DNA of 64,000 nucleotides. Source: Fagopyrum homotropicum. Its lineage: Eukaryota; Streptophyta; Magnoliopsida; Caryophyllales; Polygonaceae. Under the pieces are notes generated by a model, which was given only the letters and a program-made list of their open reading frames with translations, was not told the origin of the DNA and ran no database searches. Position numbers and translations under genes: made by a program. The stretch lies in assembly GCA_033239125.1 (NCBI GenBank), contig BSWB01000002.1, positions 52,549,001 through 52,613,000 on the forward strand. The letters run 5' to 3'. This document shows positions 44,626 to 55,100 of this stretch, piece after piece. The number at the start of each line of letters is the position of its first letter. Position 1 is the first letter of the stretch.

Positions 44626-45803
44626 TACTTACAATACCTTATGTTTCACTTTAGCACTCTATGTACTTTCCACTACTCTTGACAAATCTGGCTTGTAATA
44701 ACTCTTGCACTACTTGCTTTCCATTATGACACTTGCATTTGCATGATCTTTTTCAAACCCTATGAATTTTCAATGTTTTTTAGTGCTTCTTATATGGAAA
44801 TGACCTCTATGATGAGAATTGTGTATATGGATAGGCAAAAAGATGCTTAGTTGTGTTGAGATTTTGATTATAGCATGAATGAATTTGCTTTTGTTACTTG
44901 AACACATTAATAAGTTATATGATTTAGTTGTTTTGATAAGAGAATGAAATAATAGTCGAAGCTATATTGCAAGTTCTTTTACATCATTTAAGGATGACTA
45001 AGGCAATTCACTTCTTTTCTTTTCTCATATCTTGATCATGCTAGCTCCTCAATGAAATATGTAACCCTCCTTTTACCATCCGGGAATTAGGATAGGTGAT
45101 TGAAAAAGGCATGTTTGATGTGGGAGGGCCAAGGAAAATGTATTGAAAAAAAAGTGCAAAATTTCATAAGTTTGGGGACGTTGAACATGAGGATGAGTAA
45201 CTCGGCACCATTCACATAGCCGGGTGTTTGTGTCTTGCCAAAGTCCAATTGAACGACAAGTCCTAACGGGATATGGTATGTGCATCAAGGGTTTGAGGCA
45301 TCTCGAAATTGAGAAACGCCGATCTCCTAGGCTTCGGTTTTTGTGCACCGCTGTCCATACTCTCAAAAAGTAAAGTATAATGAAAGCAAAGCTTTCTACA
45401 TGCGAAGCATGTGCGGTGAAGAAAATTCTTGAAGGTGTTATGTGTTCCTCTTTCCCGGATTAGCACCACAATTGCCAAAAAGAACTCCTTCCCTTAATAC
45501 GTTTCTTGAACCTTTCCTTTGATTAGAAGACCTTGAGACTTTTATGCATGTCTTTAAGACTTAATGGCTTAGATTTGTTTGACTTTGATTACCTCTACAC
45601 CTTTATCATGTTCTTTATTTATGCTTTCAAGGAAGAAAAGGGAGTTTGTTCATCTTATATTCATCATTGATACATACTTTGCCTTTTTATGTCTTGAAAC
45701 ATCACTTTGAGGGTGATCCAATAAGAAGAAGCACTACCAAAAGAAAAGTTTTTGAGTTTTCATACATACATAATCCATGACATCTTATATTCTAAATTTG
45801 AGT
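44626..45803 (+). other. Element D 3' spacer, noncoding
   Basis: AT-rich, no supported coding region. It contains a block (45191-45320) conserved with F (16505-16640, reversed) and in part with B (54680-54725). Confidence 0.7.
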
Positions 45804-45842
45804 CTTGCTTGGGGACAAGCAAGGGGCAAGTATGGGGTATTT
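45804..45842 (+). other. Element D hairpin and polypurine tract
   Basis: CTTGCTTGGGGACAAGCAAG (perfect 8-bp arms) then GGGCAAGTATGGGGTATTT directly against the 3' LTR. Confidence 0.75.
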
Positions 45843-47477
45843 TGATGACATGAATTATGTACCATCATATTCATGCATATTGTAGAAGATTGTCTCAGTT
45901 TACCTTGCATTTAGAGAGATTTTGTATGCCTTTTATGTCCTATTCAATCAATTGTCGGAAGTAGAGGTCTACACGAGATTTTGATGAATTGTAGGTAAAT
46001 GGAGCGGAATTGGAAGCAAAAATGGAGCAAGAAGCATCTAAAGATGTTAAGGAAGCTAAAGGAGTCTTAGAAGGATCACAAAGAGCTAAGGAATTGCAAA
46101 GGAGAAGCATAGAAGACGAACCAAAGGAAGAGCACTTTCTGTTGAAGAAAATCGTGCCAATATATATATAAATCGGACGATTTTCATACCTTGAAATCGA
46201 ACGATTTTGCACCTAAATCGACTGGGTCAATTTTCTTCACGATTCGGCCAAATGAAAAGACGACACAAAGCCCAATTATTTTGGGCTAGAGGAGAGTTTT
46301 GCCAAACGGCCCATCTGCAAGAAACTATAGAAGAGAACCCTACGAACGAAGACGAGGAGGCCGCACTGGAAAATCTTTACACGTTTTGGAGAAATCAACA
46401 ATTCTTGGAGAGAGATTGAAGAGCTTTTGCCGGAAAGTTATCCTTGATCTTGGATTGTGAGATTTCTTTATCCATTGCATTGTTTGTGGTTTGTGAACAC
46501 GAAATTGAGTTGTTTGAGAGATACATTGAGTAGATTTGACAATTGTTTACAGATTTGAAAGTTATTGATTTTTTCATTCAAGATTTGGTTTCTTTGCGAT
46601 ATCTTTCTCAATAATTAATTTGATTCGATTTTGAAAATGGTTGGCTAAAAACCTTGTGATTCTGGGGAGGATAGTTGATGATTAAGGCTTAGATGATGAT
46701 AGACTGAACTCATTCAAACATTAGGACCCTGAGAGTTTAGATTTTAGTTTTGCGACAAACAGGAAAATCGGACTGTTCTTGAGGAAAATCGGCCGATTTT
46801 CTTATGAACAGAGCGATTTATTCTTCTGACGAACTTTAATTGAATCAATCTTTAACCAAAACTAATCCTTGCCTAAATCCCAATCTTGATTAACCTTTTT
46901 ACCCTCTAATTGAATGTATGAAGACACTTCAAACCTGATTCTACGTTTATTAGATTAAGATTTCAAGATTTGGGTAATAAAGAGACTCAACATCCTTTAT
47001 TGAGATTTTAATTGTGCTTGCTATTCTTTACTTTGGAGAGTCATATCCTGTAGTTTTAGATAGTTAGTTTGAATATAATTCTTGTCTTTAGATCTTTCTA
47101 TATTGCAGCCTCAACAACCCTTATAGAGAGAACCTTTAGATTAGTCATATAGGTTTTGGAACTTCACCGTACGAATCCTACCTTTGAGCAATTAATCTTG
47201 GCAATATAAACTCTGTCCTATATCTATAGAAGTGTCTTGAATCGAAAGCCGAAATCGGATACTTGAATCCTTGGAATCATTTCACTCTTATTTGATCACA
47301 AAAGCTTTTCGCACTTTTTGCTAGATAATTGAAATCGGAATTATTCTCACCAAATCCCTGAATTCGACTCTGGAATTCTTACCTTACTACAGATGATCCG
47401 TACACTGCGGGTTCGCTTTGCTTTTGAGTTCTAGATATAAATTTAAGACTTTGACGCACACACCTTTTGAGCGAGCA
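45843..47477 (+). repeat. Element D 3' LTR
   Basis: Same length as the 5' LTR, with about ten substitutions by eye. Ends GCGAGCA and is followed by ATAGC, the one-mismatch target copy. Confidence 0.97.
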
Positions 47478-47482
47478 ATAGC

Positions 47483-47909
47483 CTTAATGAAAGATGATAA
47501 CCGGTTGTGTGCAAGCATCCTATGTGTTTTCTTTACCTTATGTGTGTTTGTGCCTTTACGCTCTTGCTAGTATCTAGAATGTTAGCTAACGATTTATATC
47601 GTCATTGTAGATGTTCCGTAGGTTCAGGATTTTGCTGAGTGATCCGGATGGTGTGGTCAGCTGGGGTTCCCGTACATTATAGGACGGGATCGGGTTTATG
47701 TTTCTTTTGTTGTTTCCCTTTTGTTTTAAACTCGGTTGCGAGTCTTTTACGCTTTCTTTTGGTTGAACCTTTGGTTTTATATTGAGTTTTGGTTTTCATT
47801 CGTCTGTGCCTTGTTGTAAGATTTTTTTGCTGTTATTACTCTGAGGGTCGGGCCCATTGTGTGGTCCTAGTCCGTAGCGCTTCGAGTTCCAAGAACTTGG
47901 GGTGTTACA
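47483..47909 (+). repeat. Element C 5' LTR, second part
   Basis: Resumes after D and ends ...CTTGGGGTGTTACA. The terminal block (CTTGTTGTAAGAT ... GGGTCGGGCCCA) matches the ends of A, G and the right-hand LTR. With 33199-34475 it makes an LTR of about 1.7 kb. Confidence 0.92.
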
Positions 47910-47912
47910 ATA

Positions 47913-47924
47913 TGGTATCAGAGC
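47913..47924 (+). other. Element C primer-binding site (tRNA-iMet)
   Basis: TGGTATCAGAGC, perfect, three bases after the LTR. Confidence 0.95.
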
Positions 47925-48206
47925 AGGTTGGAAACAATGGCACTCGAAATCTTCTAAAGGTCGGATGGGTAAATAAATAGAACCCGCAAGGGGTCTTACG
48001 TTTTCAAAAGGGGGTTTTTGTTTTTTTTAAAAATAACCGTCGGTCTGGGATAGATGTACGGGCGACCACCACTACCTCCGCGGATTTCAGCACTGTAGTT
48101 TCTTATATGTTGGCCTTTATATGTGTTTTTTTCTTGGTGTTCTGCTTTAGCTGTAGCGTGGCATTATATATATATATATAGTCTTATATATCTTTCCTTA
48201 TAGTAG

Positions 48207-49202
48207 ATGACACGCACTAGAGCTACCGCTGCTATAGGGCAAGGAAGGGGTCGACCACCACTTCCACCTGCCGTCCGCAGATGAGGACGTGCAGGAAGAC
48301 CTCCACAAGCTAGAGGTTGGGGCCAAGCCCAAGCTGTCGATCTGCCTATCGCTGAGGCGTTTGTTGAAGAAGTCGCTGAGAGTGTTATTCCTGAAGCTGG
48401 GAATGGGACCGTTGCTAGGTCTAAAGCACAGAGGGTGCCATCGACGGAGTCCACACGAGTGTCTATCGGAGCTTCTGCATACCGTGACTATGTGCAGAGA
48501 GTTGAGGAGGCTATCAGGACTGGAGGACCTGCACCAGTGCCGCCAGTTCCCGAGAGATCAGCTGAGGTTTCGCAGAGAGTTACACAGGTTGTTGCCCCGC
48601 CTGCTAGAGTTGATGAGGTTGTTAGAGCGCCAACTGAGGCAAAGGAGCCAAAGCCCGACAGTTGGTTGAAGGCTTTCGACCAGCTGAAGGTTCCCATTTT
48701 CATGGGAAAGATCGGATTGGAGGTGGAGCAGTGGCTAGGACTGGTGGATTCTGCTATGGAGGCTATCGGTTGCCCAGAGGGACGTCGAGTCAACATAGCA
48801 CAGACACTGCTAAAGGATCAGGCTCATTCTTGGTGGAGGACCATTCGCAGTAAGGTCACTAGTTATGAGCAGATGAAGACAGTGATCAGGAATCGATACT
48901 ACGGTGCAGCTATGAGGAGAGATCGCCTTCAAGATTTCCTTGAGGCTAGATTCGAGGATTTTCCTATTGCTAAGATCATCATAAAGTTTCACGATGGGTT
49001 GTCGCTACTAGGTCCATCTGTACCACCTGAGGATCAGCATGTTTACCTTTTCTCTCGGAGGTTGAGAGAGTTGACACGCTCTTATCTTGCTGGTTTTCGT
49101 TGTGAGTCTCTGACGGACTATCAGAATAGAGCTTCTGCGTATGAGAGAGGCCGACCGTGTCAGAGGAGAGCTTCTCAGACAGGAGGTCCTGAGAAGAGGT
49201 AG
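48207..49202 (+). pseudogene. Element C gag
   Basis: Starts MTRTRATAAIGQGRGRPPLP at 48207. A TGA at 48282-48284 interrupts it, then the frame is open to a TAG at 49200-49202. The gag core is clear: KVPIFMGKIGLEVEQWLGLVD, AQTLLKDQAHSWWRTIRSKV, and FSRRLRELTRSYLAGF. Proline-rich linker near residues 100-130. It lies directly downstream of the primer site and leader. Confidence 0.9.
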
Positions 49203-49997
49203 AAGACTGGATCAGCTAGTGCTGGAGCTAGAGCAGCTGGTTTTGGGCGTAGTTAGTCTCCGGGATGTTTTGGTTTCCAGTAGAGTTTTGAGAGAGGACG
49301 ACAGTGTCATAACTGCGGAGTAGCTTGACACATCCGAGCTGATTGCAAGAAGCCAGGAGTGACTTGCTTTTCTCGTGGAAAGCCCGGATATAGAGCTGCG
49401 TTTTGCCGTCAGGGCAAGGTGCTATCTCAGCAGGGTTTTTCACCTGCCAATGTTGTTGGAGGAGGACATAGATCGCAGTATCAGCAGCATCAACAGAGAG
49501 TTTTTGGCTCTACCGCTCGTCAATGTTCCACTCCGGGACAGGGGAGAGGTAGAGGACGTGTTGGTGGATCTGCAGACACTAGAGATGCATCAGCTAGAGT
49601 GTATGAGTTGAGGAGTGCTGTTGAGCAGACAACACCAACAGCTACAAGTACCATTCATATTAATGGTTTTTCTGTCAGAGTTCTTTTTGATACCGGTGCT
49701 ACACATTCTTTTATATCTGATGCATGTGTAGATAGATTGACCTTAGTTACTGTAGAAGGTAGACCCTTCTTTATAGGATTACCCGATGGGGGTAAGATTC
49801 GAGGTACACGAGAGGTTAGCGATTTTCATATTAGATTGGGAGGTCGCGACTGGCCAGCTAACTTCTTCGTCATGTACTTAGTTCATGAAGAAGTTATTCT
49901 GGGCATGGATTGGATGGATCGACATCGAGCAGTTCTGGACATCGACAAGAGGATTGTGAGAGTAACTACAGATGCAGGCCATGTTGAGATCTTCTGA
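49203..49997 (+). pseudogene. Element C zinc knuckles and protease
   Basis: A CHNCG...H....C knuckle (about 49306-49347) contains an in-frame TAG. The second knuckle is worn (CFSRGKPGYRAAFC: Cys to Arg and His to Tyr). The aspartic protease follows with LFDTGATHSFI (active-site Asp present, 49687 on) and VILGMDWM. The protease frame is open from 49359 to a stop at 49995-49997. Confidence 0.9.
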
Positions 49998-50048
49998 GGA
50001 TGGGATCTCGGGAAGACTGGTACAGACATCAGTGTAGTGTGAGCTACG

Positions 50049-51470
50049 AGACTTATCAGTCAGGGTTGCGAGGCTTTTTGGTGTTATGTCATGAAGGATA
50101 GTACGAGTCCGGCTTTGGAAGAGATTCCAGTAGCTTGCGAGTTTGCTGACGTCTTTGGAGAGCCATCAGGTTTACCTCCATAGAGGAGTGTAGACTTTAG
50201 CATTCAGCTAGATCCCAGTATGAGAACGATCTCGAAGGCTCCTTATGGTATGGCACCTATCGAGATGCTTGAGTTAAAGAAGCAGCTCGAGGAGTTAGCA
50301 GAGAAGGGCTTCATCCGCCCTAGTGTATCTCCTTGGGGCACACCAGTTCTCTTCGTCAGGAAGAAAGACGGGTCAATGAGGTTATGTATCGACTACCGAG
50401 AGCTAAACAAGGTGACTATAAAAAAACAAGTACCCATTGCCCCGTATCGACGATCTTTTGGATCAGCTACATGGAGCTTCAGCATTTTCGAGGATCGATC
50501 TGAGATCTGGATATCACCAGCTGAGGGTGAGAGAGTAGGACATAGCCAAGAGGGGATTTTGGACCAGATATGGATAATATGAGTTTGTAGTGATACCATT
50601 CGGGCTTACGAATGCGCCCGCGGTCTTCATGGAGTTGATGAACAGCATCTTCATCGACTTCCTAAACAAGTTTGTAGTTGTCTTCATCGATGACATTTTG
50701 GTTTACTCTCGCAGTAGAGAAGAGCATGCTGGATACTTGAGGATTGTTCTTTAGGTATTACAGGATAGAGAGTTGTATGCCAAGCTCTCTAAGTGCGAGT
50801 TTTGGATGTCCGAGGTAGCCTTCCTTGGTACATTGTTTCAGCTGAAGAGAGCAAGGTAGATCCGGCAAAGATCGAGTCAGTAGCATCCTGGCCGCCACCT
50901 AAGATTGTCAAGGAGGTACGCAGCTTCTTAGGATTGGGGGGCTACTACCGGCGTTTTGTTGAGGGCTTTTAAGTTATCGCCCGACCGCTCACTTCCTTGC
51001 TGCAGAAGTCTACGAGGTTCGTATGGTCCGAGCCGTGCCTGCAGAGCTTCGAGGAGTTGAAGAAGAGGTTGACCTTTGCTCCTATCTTAGCTCAGCCAGA
51101 GGGCATTGGGGATTTTGTGGTTTACAGCGACGCATCCAAGCTGGGCTTGGGATGTGTTTTGATGTAGAGGGGTAAGGTGATTGCTTACGCGTCTAGACAA
51201 CTGAAGACGTACGAGGAGAATTACCCTACCCATGATCTGGAGTTGGCTACTGTCGTTCATGCTTTGAAGATTTGGAGACATTATCTGTACGGAGCTACGT
51301 GTCAGATATTCACAGACCATAAGAGTCTGAAGTACATATTCACTCAACGGGAGTTTAATAACCGGCAACGTAGATGGTTGGAGTTGATCAAGGATTTTGA
51401 TCTTGAGATCTTATACCACCCGGGAAAGGCGAACGTGGTAGCCGATGCCCTTAGTAGGAAGACTCCTTGA
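50049..51470 (+). pseudogene. Element C reverse transcriptase and RNase H
   Basis: RT words in order: LEELAEKGFIRPSVSPWGTPV, MRLCIDYRELNKVTIKK, IPFGLTNAPAVFMELMN, and an intact active site VVFIDDILVYS (50680-50710). A frameshift at an A-run near 50421-50427 and several stops (for example 50752-50754) break it. RNase H is readable as VVYSDASKLGLGC, YPTHDLELATVVHALK and IFTDHKSLKYIF, ending in YHPGKANVVADALSRK. Confidence 0.9.
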
Positions 51471-53038
51471 GAGATGGCAATCGCTAGGTTGACAGCTCAG
51501 CCACAGTTACAGTGAGACCTTGCGTGGCTAGAGATGGATATCCACTTCCCAGATTCCGACAGCCAGTTGTCCACCTTGGAGATAGTACCTGATCTGTTGG
51601 CCGAAATACGACAGAAGCAGGAGAGTTATCCAGCTTTGACACAGATCTGAGACCGGATGTCTCGTGGAGAGGCGGCACAGTTTGCAGTTGGTGCTGATGG
51701 AGTTTTGAGACGCCATGAGCGTGTTTGTGTGCCTTCAGATCGAGAGTTGAGACAGAGGATCCTTCAAGAGGCTCGCTCTTCACCTTACTCAGTGCACCCT
51801 ACCGCGAGTAAGATGTATCAGGACATCAGACGCTCTTTCTAGTGGGAGGTCTGAAGCTAGATGTCACGAGATATGTAGCTCAGTGTGCGACCTGTAAGCA
51901 GGTCAAGATCGAGCATCTTAGACCAGGAGGCGAGCTACACTCACTTCCCGTTCCTCAATGGAAGTGGGAGGATATCTCTATGGATTTTGTTACCGGTTTG
52001 AGACCGAGTCGAGGCTTTGATGCTATCTGGGTGATAGTAGATCGACTGACGAAGACCGCACATTTCATTCCGATCAAGGAAACGTGGTCGGTGAGTCGAT
52101 TGGCAAAGGAGTTCACTAGACAGATAGTGAGACTTCATGGAGTACCTAGGATTATAGTCTTTGATAGAGATGGACGGTTCACATCGAGGTTCTGGCAGCA
52201 GGTTCATGTCGCCCTAGGTACGAGTCTGCAGTTCATGACTGCTTATTATCTTCAGACCGATGGTCAGTCTAAGCGGACCATTTAGACTTTGGAGAACATG
52301 TTGAGAGCCTGCGTGCTAGACTGGGGATAGGTGTGGACAGATCATCTTCCCTTAGTGGAGTTTTCATACCACAACAATTGGCACGCATCGATCAGAATGG
52401 CTCCTTACGTGGCTTTATACGGATAAAGATGTCGTACACCATTGTGTTGAGATTAGCCGAGTAGTGCTACCTGTGTAGCACCTGAGCAGATTCAGGATGA
52501 CATCGCTCGTGTAGCAGTGATCCATGAGCGGATGTTAGCAGCACATTGTCGACAGAAGTCTTATGCAGATAAGAGGCGCAAACCTCTAGAGTTCAGAGTT
52601 GGAGCTCAAATTTGGTTGAGAGTATCCCCGACACGAGGCGTTAGACGTTTCGGTGTCAAGGGGAAGCTGAGCCCCAAATATGTTGGACCGTTTGAGATTC
52701 TTGAGCAAGTGAGAGAGGCAGCAGACAGACTTGCTTTGCCACCGAGACTCGAGGGTGTTCACCTAGTCTTCCATGTGTCTCAACTACGGGAGTACATACC
52801 ATACTTGAGACACATCGTCAGTCATGAGGATCTAGCGATCGAGCCAGACCACACATTTGTTGATCACCCGGTGGCTGTCTTGGATCGTAGTACGAGACAC
52901 TTATGTTTGAAGGACATACCGATGATGAAGATTCAGTTGTCGATGCAAGGAGCTAATGAGGCAACTTGGGAGACAGAGGATAGTATCCAGAGGAACTATC
53001 CGGAGTTTTACGTTGGGCTGGATGCACCGTTAGCATAG
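51471..53038 (+). pseudogene. Element C integrase and chromodomain
   Basis: The zinc-finger region ends in CATCKQVK. The core has D (SMDFVTGLRP) and D (VFDRDGRF), but the third catalytic residue is Lys (TDGQSKRTI; AAG at 52271-52273) where Glu is expected. A TAG follows at once. After more stops, the 173-codon C-terminal frame (52517-53038) has YADKRRKPLEFRVGAQIWL, GPFEILEQV and HVSQLREYI, then a chromodomain-like tail (HPVAVLDRS, KDIPM, ATWETEDSIQRNYPEFY). This tail is typical of Tekay chromoviruses. Confidence 0.9.
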
Positions 53039-53168
53039 TCAGTTGTTTGGTTTTTCCTTTGTTGCGTTGCGTACGCTTTTGTGTGACGTTTTGAGTTACA
53101 TGCCCCGAGTTGGAACGGATAAGTTCTGTTTTATTCCATGTGTTGTTATGTGATCGTTCGACTTTTGC

Positions 53169-53205
53169 AAGTTTCGGGACGAAACTTCTTTTTAGGGGGA
53201 TCTGA
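53169..53205 (+). other. Element C hairpin and polypurine tract
   Basis: CAAGTTTCGGGACGAAACTT then TTTTTAGGGGGATCTGA against the 3' LTR. Confidence 0.82.
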
Positions 53206-54211
53206 TGTAAGACCCCAGCTTTTGCCTTCACCACCCCCGTGGTAAAGAAGGCCGCCCCTGCGGCTGAGATGATCCGTCCCTGTGGATTTGCGACAGATTG
53301 CGCCCGATCTGTTTTCGTTCTTTTTGTCTTCCTTCCATAGATAGAATATCCGATATTCCGGTTTCTTTATCTTCTTTCTAACCCTAGACGTCCTTCCTTC
53401 CATCCTTCCAACCCTTCTCTATATATTCCCGACTTTTTCTCCTTTTCCCGTTTCTTGCTATCGTTGTTTCAAACCCTTGAGATCTGCAGTCGTCACCTTG
53501 CTTCCTGCGACCTTGTTGAACGTGTAAGTTCATCATTCTTTGTTCTTCCTTACGTTCATGTACTACAACATGCTTCCTTCTTCTGTTTATTTTCTTCTTT
53601 CTATCCTTTTCTTCTTCTCCAAGAATCAAGTTTGAACCTTGATTCTTGTTAGCTTCTCATTGTTGATGTATCGTTGTTCTCAGGCTCTTTGGAGTTGAGT
53701 CTTGACGTGTGTGAGCCAAATATTTGAGCTTTTATTGCCCTTGCTGTGAGTATGTCGAAGAGAAGCCCGACAACGCTTTCTGTCACGCAGCCGCCCCCGC
53801 GCCTGCACCTGCCCGCCCCTGTGCCTGGTTCAGCCGCCCCTGTGGTTTCCTTTGCAGTAACTCCTGTTCTTGTGAGTTACTTCCTTCCTTGCTTTCCTCG
53901 TTCCTTTCTTTACATCTTTTGGATGCTGTTTACCTCCAATAAGTGCTGTAAGACTGAGGTCGAGCCCTCAGCATATGTAGATCTCTTAGAGATCATTGAG
54001 ACTAGAAGTTATAGACTTCTAGCAACCGTTTTGTTCCTGATTCGTGATGCTTGTGTGAACAGGCTTTCCTCGCTCCATTACTGAGGGAAACTGAGCTTTT
54101 TCCTGTGTTGTTATTGAGCTTTGAATTACCTCGTGTGAGGTAAGTTCCTTGGACTTATTTAGCTTCATTCCGTATATTGGTTTGAATGTTTTGGCTTGTT
54201 TGTGTTGTTTA
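53206..54211 (+). repeat. Element C 3' LTR, truncated
   Basis: Matches the first 1.0 kb of the 5' LTR, including the GC hairpin (53226-53245), TATA (53420-53429) and second palindrome island (53789-53850). It stops at TGTTGTTTA, where the 5' LTR continues TTCTTGTTATAACG. The rest was lost in a deletion. Confidence 0.9.
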
Positions 54212-54725
54212 AAATTTTTGTGTCATTGTTGCATTGCATTCGATAGTTTTGAAAAAACCAAAAAAGTTTTAAAATTTTTGCGCTTCTAGAATTGGAGATG
54301 ACCTTGATGAAGAAAACTACTTGTGAATTGGATTTTTGATGATTTTTATGTGTTTGAAATGAATTGTGATTTGTGAAGAATTTGAATGTTTTGTTGAGCT
54401 TTCTTGCAAGTTGTATAATTTGGAAATTGATCTAAATCATGTTGAGAATTTGAAGGTTGAAACCGCTTTTATATGTTCTTGCAATTCCTATTGATATGAT
54501 TAAGGCGCCTCGTTTTGATTCCTTTCTTCTTCTTGATCACGCTTTTAGCTCCTCATGTATACCTATATATTTTGTCCCTTCTTACCTATCCGGAAATTAG
54601 GATGCGATTTGTGTAAAAGTGTGAAGTTTGAAGTTGAAAGTGATGAAGTGTGTTAGAAAATAGTTTTGGGGAAGTCAATCGTGATGATGAGTAACTCAAT
54701 GGTATGTGATCCATATAGCTCAATA
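54212..54725 (+). other. Remnant of element B 3' spacer
   Basis: AT-rich sequence whose landmarks (ATCCGGAAATTAGGAT near 54590 and GATGAGTAACTC near 54684) match D's 3' spacer in the same order and strand. So this is most likely the tail of B, with its pol, post-pol region and 3' LTR deleted. The junction with F is near 54720. Confidence 0.6.
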
Positions 54726-55100
54726 TTGGATGACTCCAAAGCCATTGAAGACTCCCCAAGACACCTTGAAGCTTCATCAACAACAATTGGAAGCCTTTCT
54801 TGAAGTTCAGGAGCTTCGATTGGCTCAGGGGTTTTTCGATCGAGGTATGAACCGATGTGAGGTTCTGTTGTGTTGACCTCGGATGGCCCTAATCTCATCT
54901 CGGTCGAGATGACCTACTTTCAACCGAAATCAATGTCAGCTTTGCTCCCTTCTTCAATTTCAACAGTTAGTTCCTCTTCTATTGCTTTAAATTCAACATT
55001 TGACTTTTCTTCTAGTGCATCCAAGGCTTGAATTTCTTCATTGCAATGCTCCTCTAGACCTTACTCCATGATGCTCATGCTAAGAACTTTCTCCAAGGGG
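54726..55100 (-). pseudogene. Element F protease-RT linker
   Basis: On the minus strand, DKESREVVSSILIKDPLEKVLSMSIME (about 55061-55150) matches D's linker at 38700-38785. An acidic Glu-rich part follows, then a segment with ATCTCGGTCGAGATG-type palindrome words (54835-54925), the same place where D has its own palindromes. Frames are broken. Confidence 0.75.

Larger units (their letters stand above)
34476..47477 (+). mobile_element. Element D: youngest, near-complete Athila-type element
   Basis: 13.0 kb, with two LTRs of identical length (1635 bp) that differ at about ten positions by eye (about 0.6%). The target duplication is ATAAC (34471-34475) / ATAGC (47478-47482), one mismatch. It has a tRNA-Asp primer site, one gag-pol frame, an intact third ORF, and two polypurine-like blocks. 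It sits in element C's 5' LTR. The pol frame has three nonsense codons and an RT active-site change, so it cannot move on its own. It could still be copied in trans if its LTRs and primer site work. Confidence 0.96.
33199..54211 (+). mobile_element. Element C: Tekay-type Gypsy chromovirus, 3' truncated
   Basis: The 5' LTR (33199-34475 continuing at 47483-47909, interrupted by D) is followed by a tRNA-iMet primer site, gag, protease, RT/RNase H, integrase with chromodomain, a polypurine tract, and a 3' LTR that stops after 1006 bp at 54211. It inserted in element B's protease. All coding parts are recognisable but broken by stops or frameshifts. The missing LTR end means no right target duplication. 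Confidence 0.93.
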
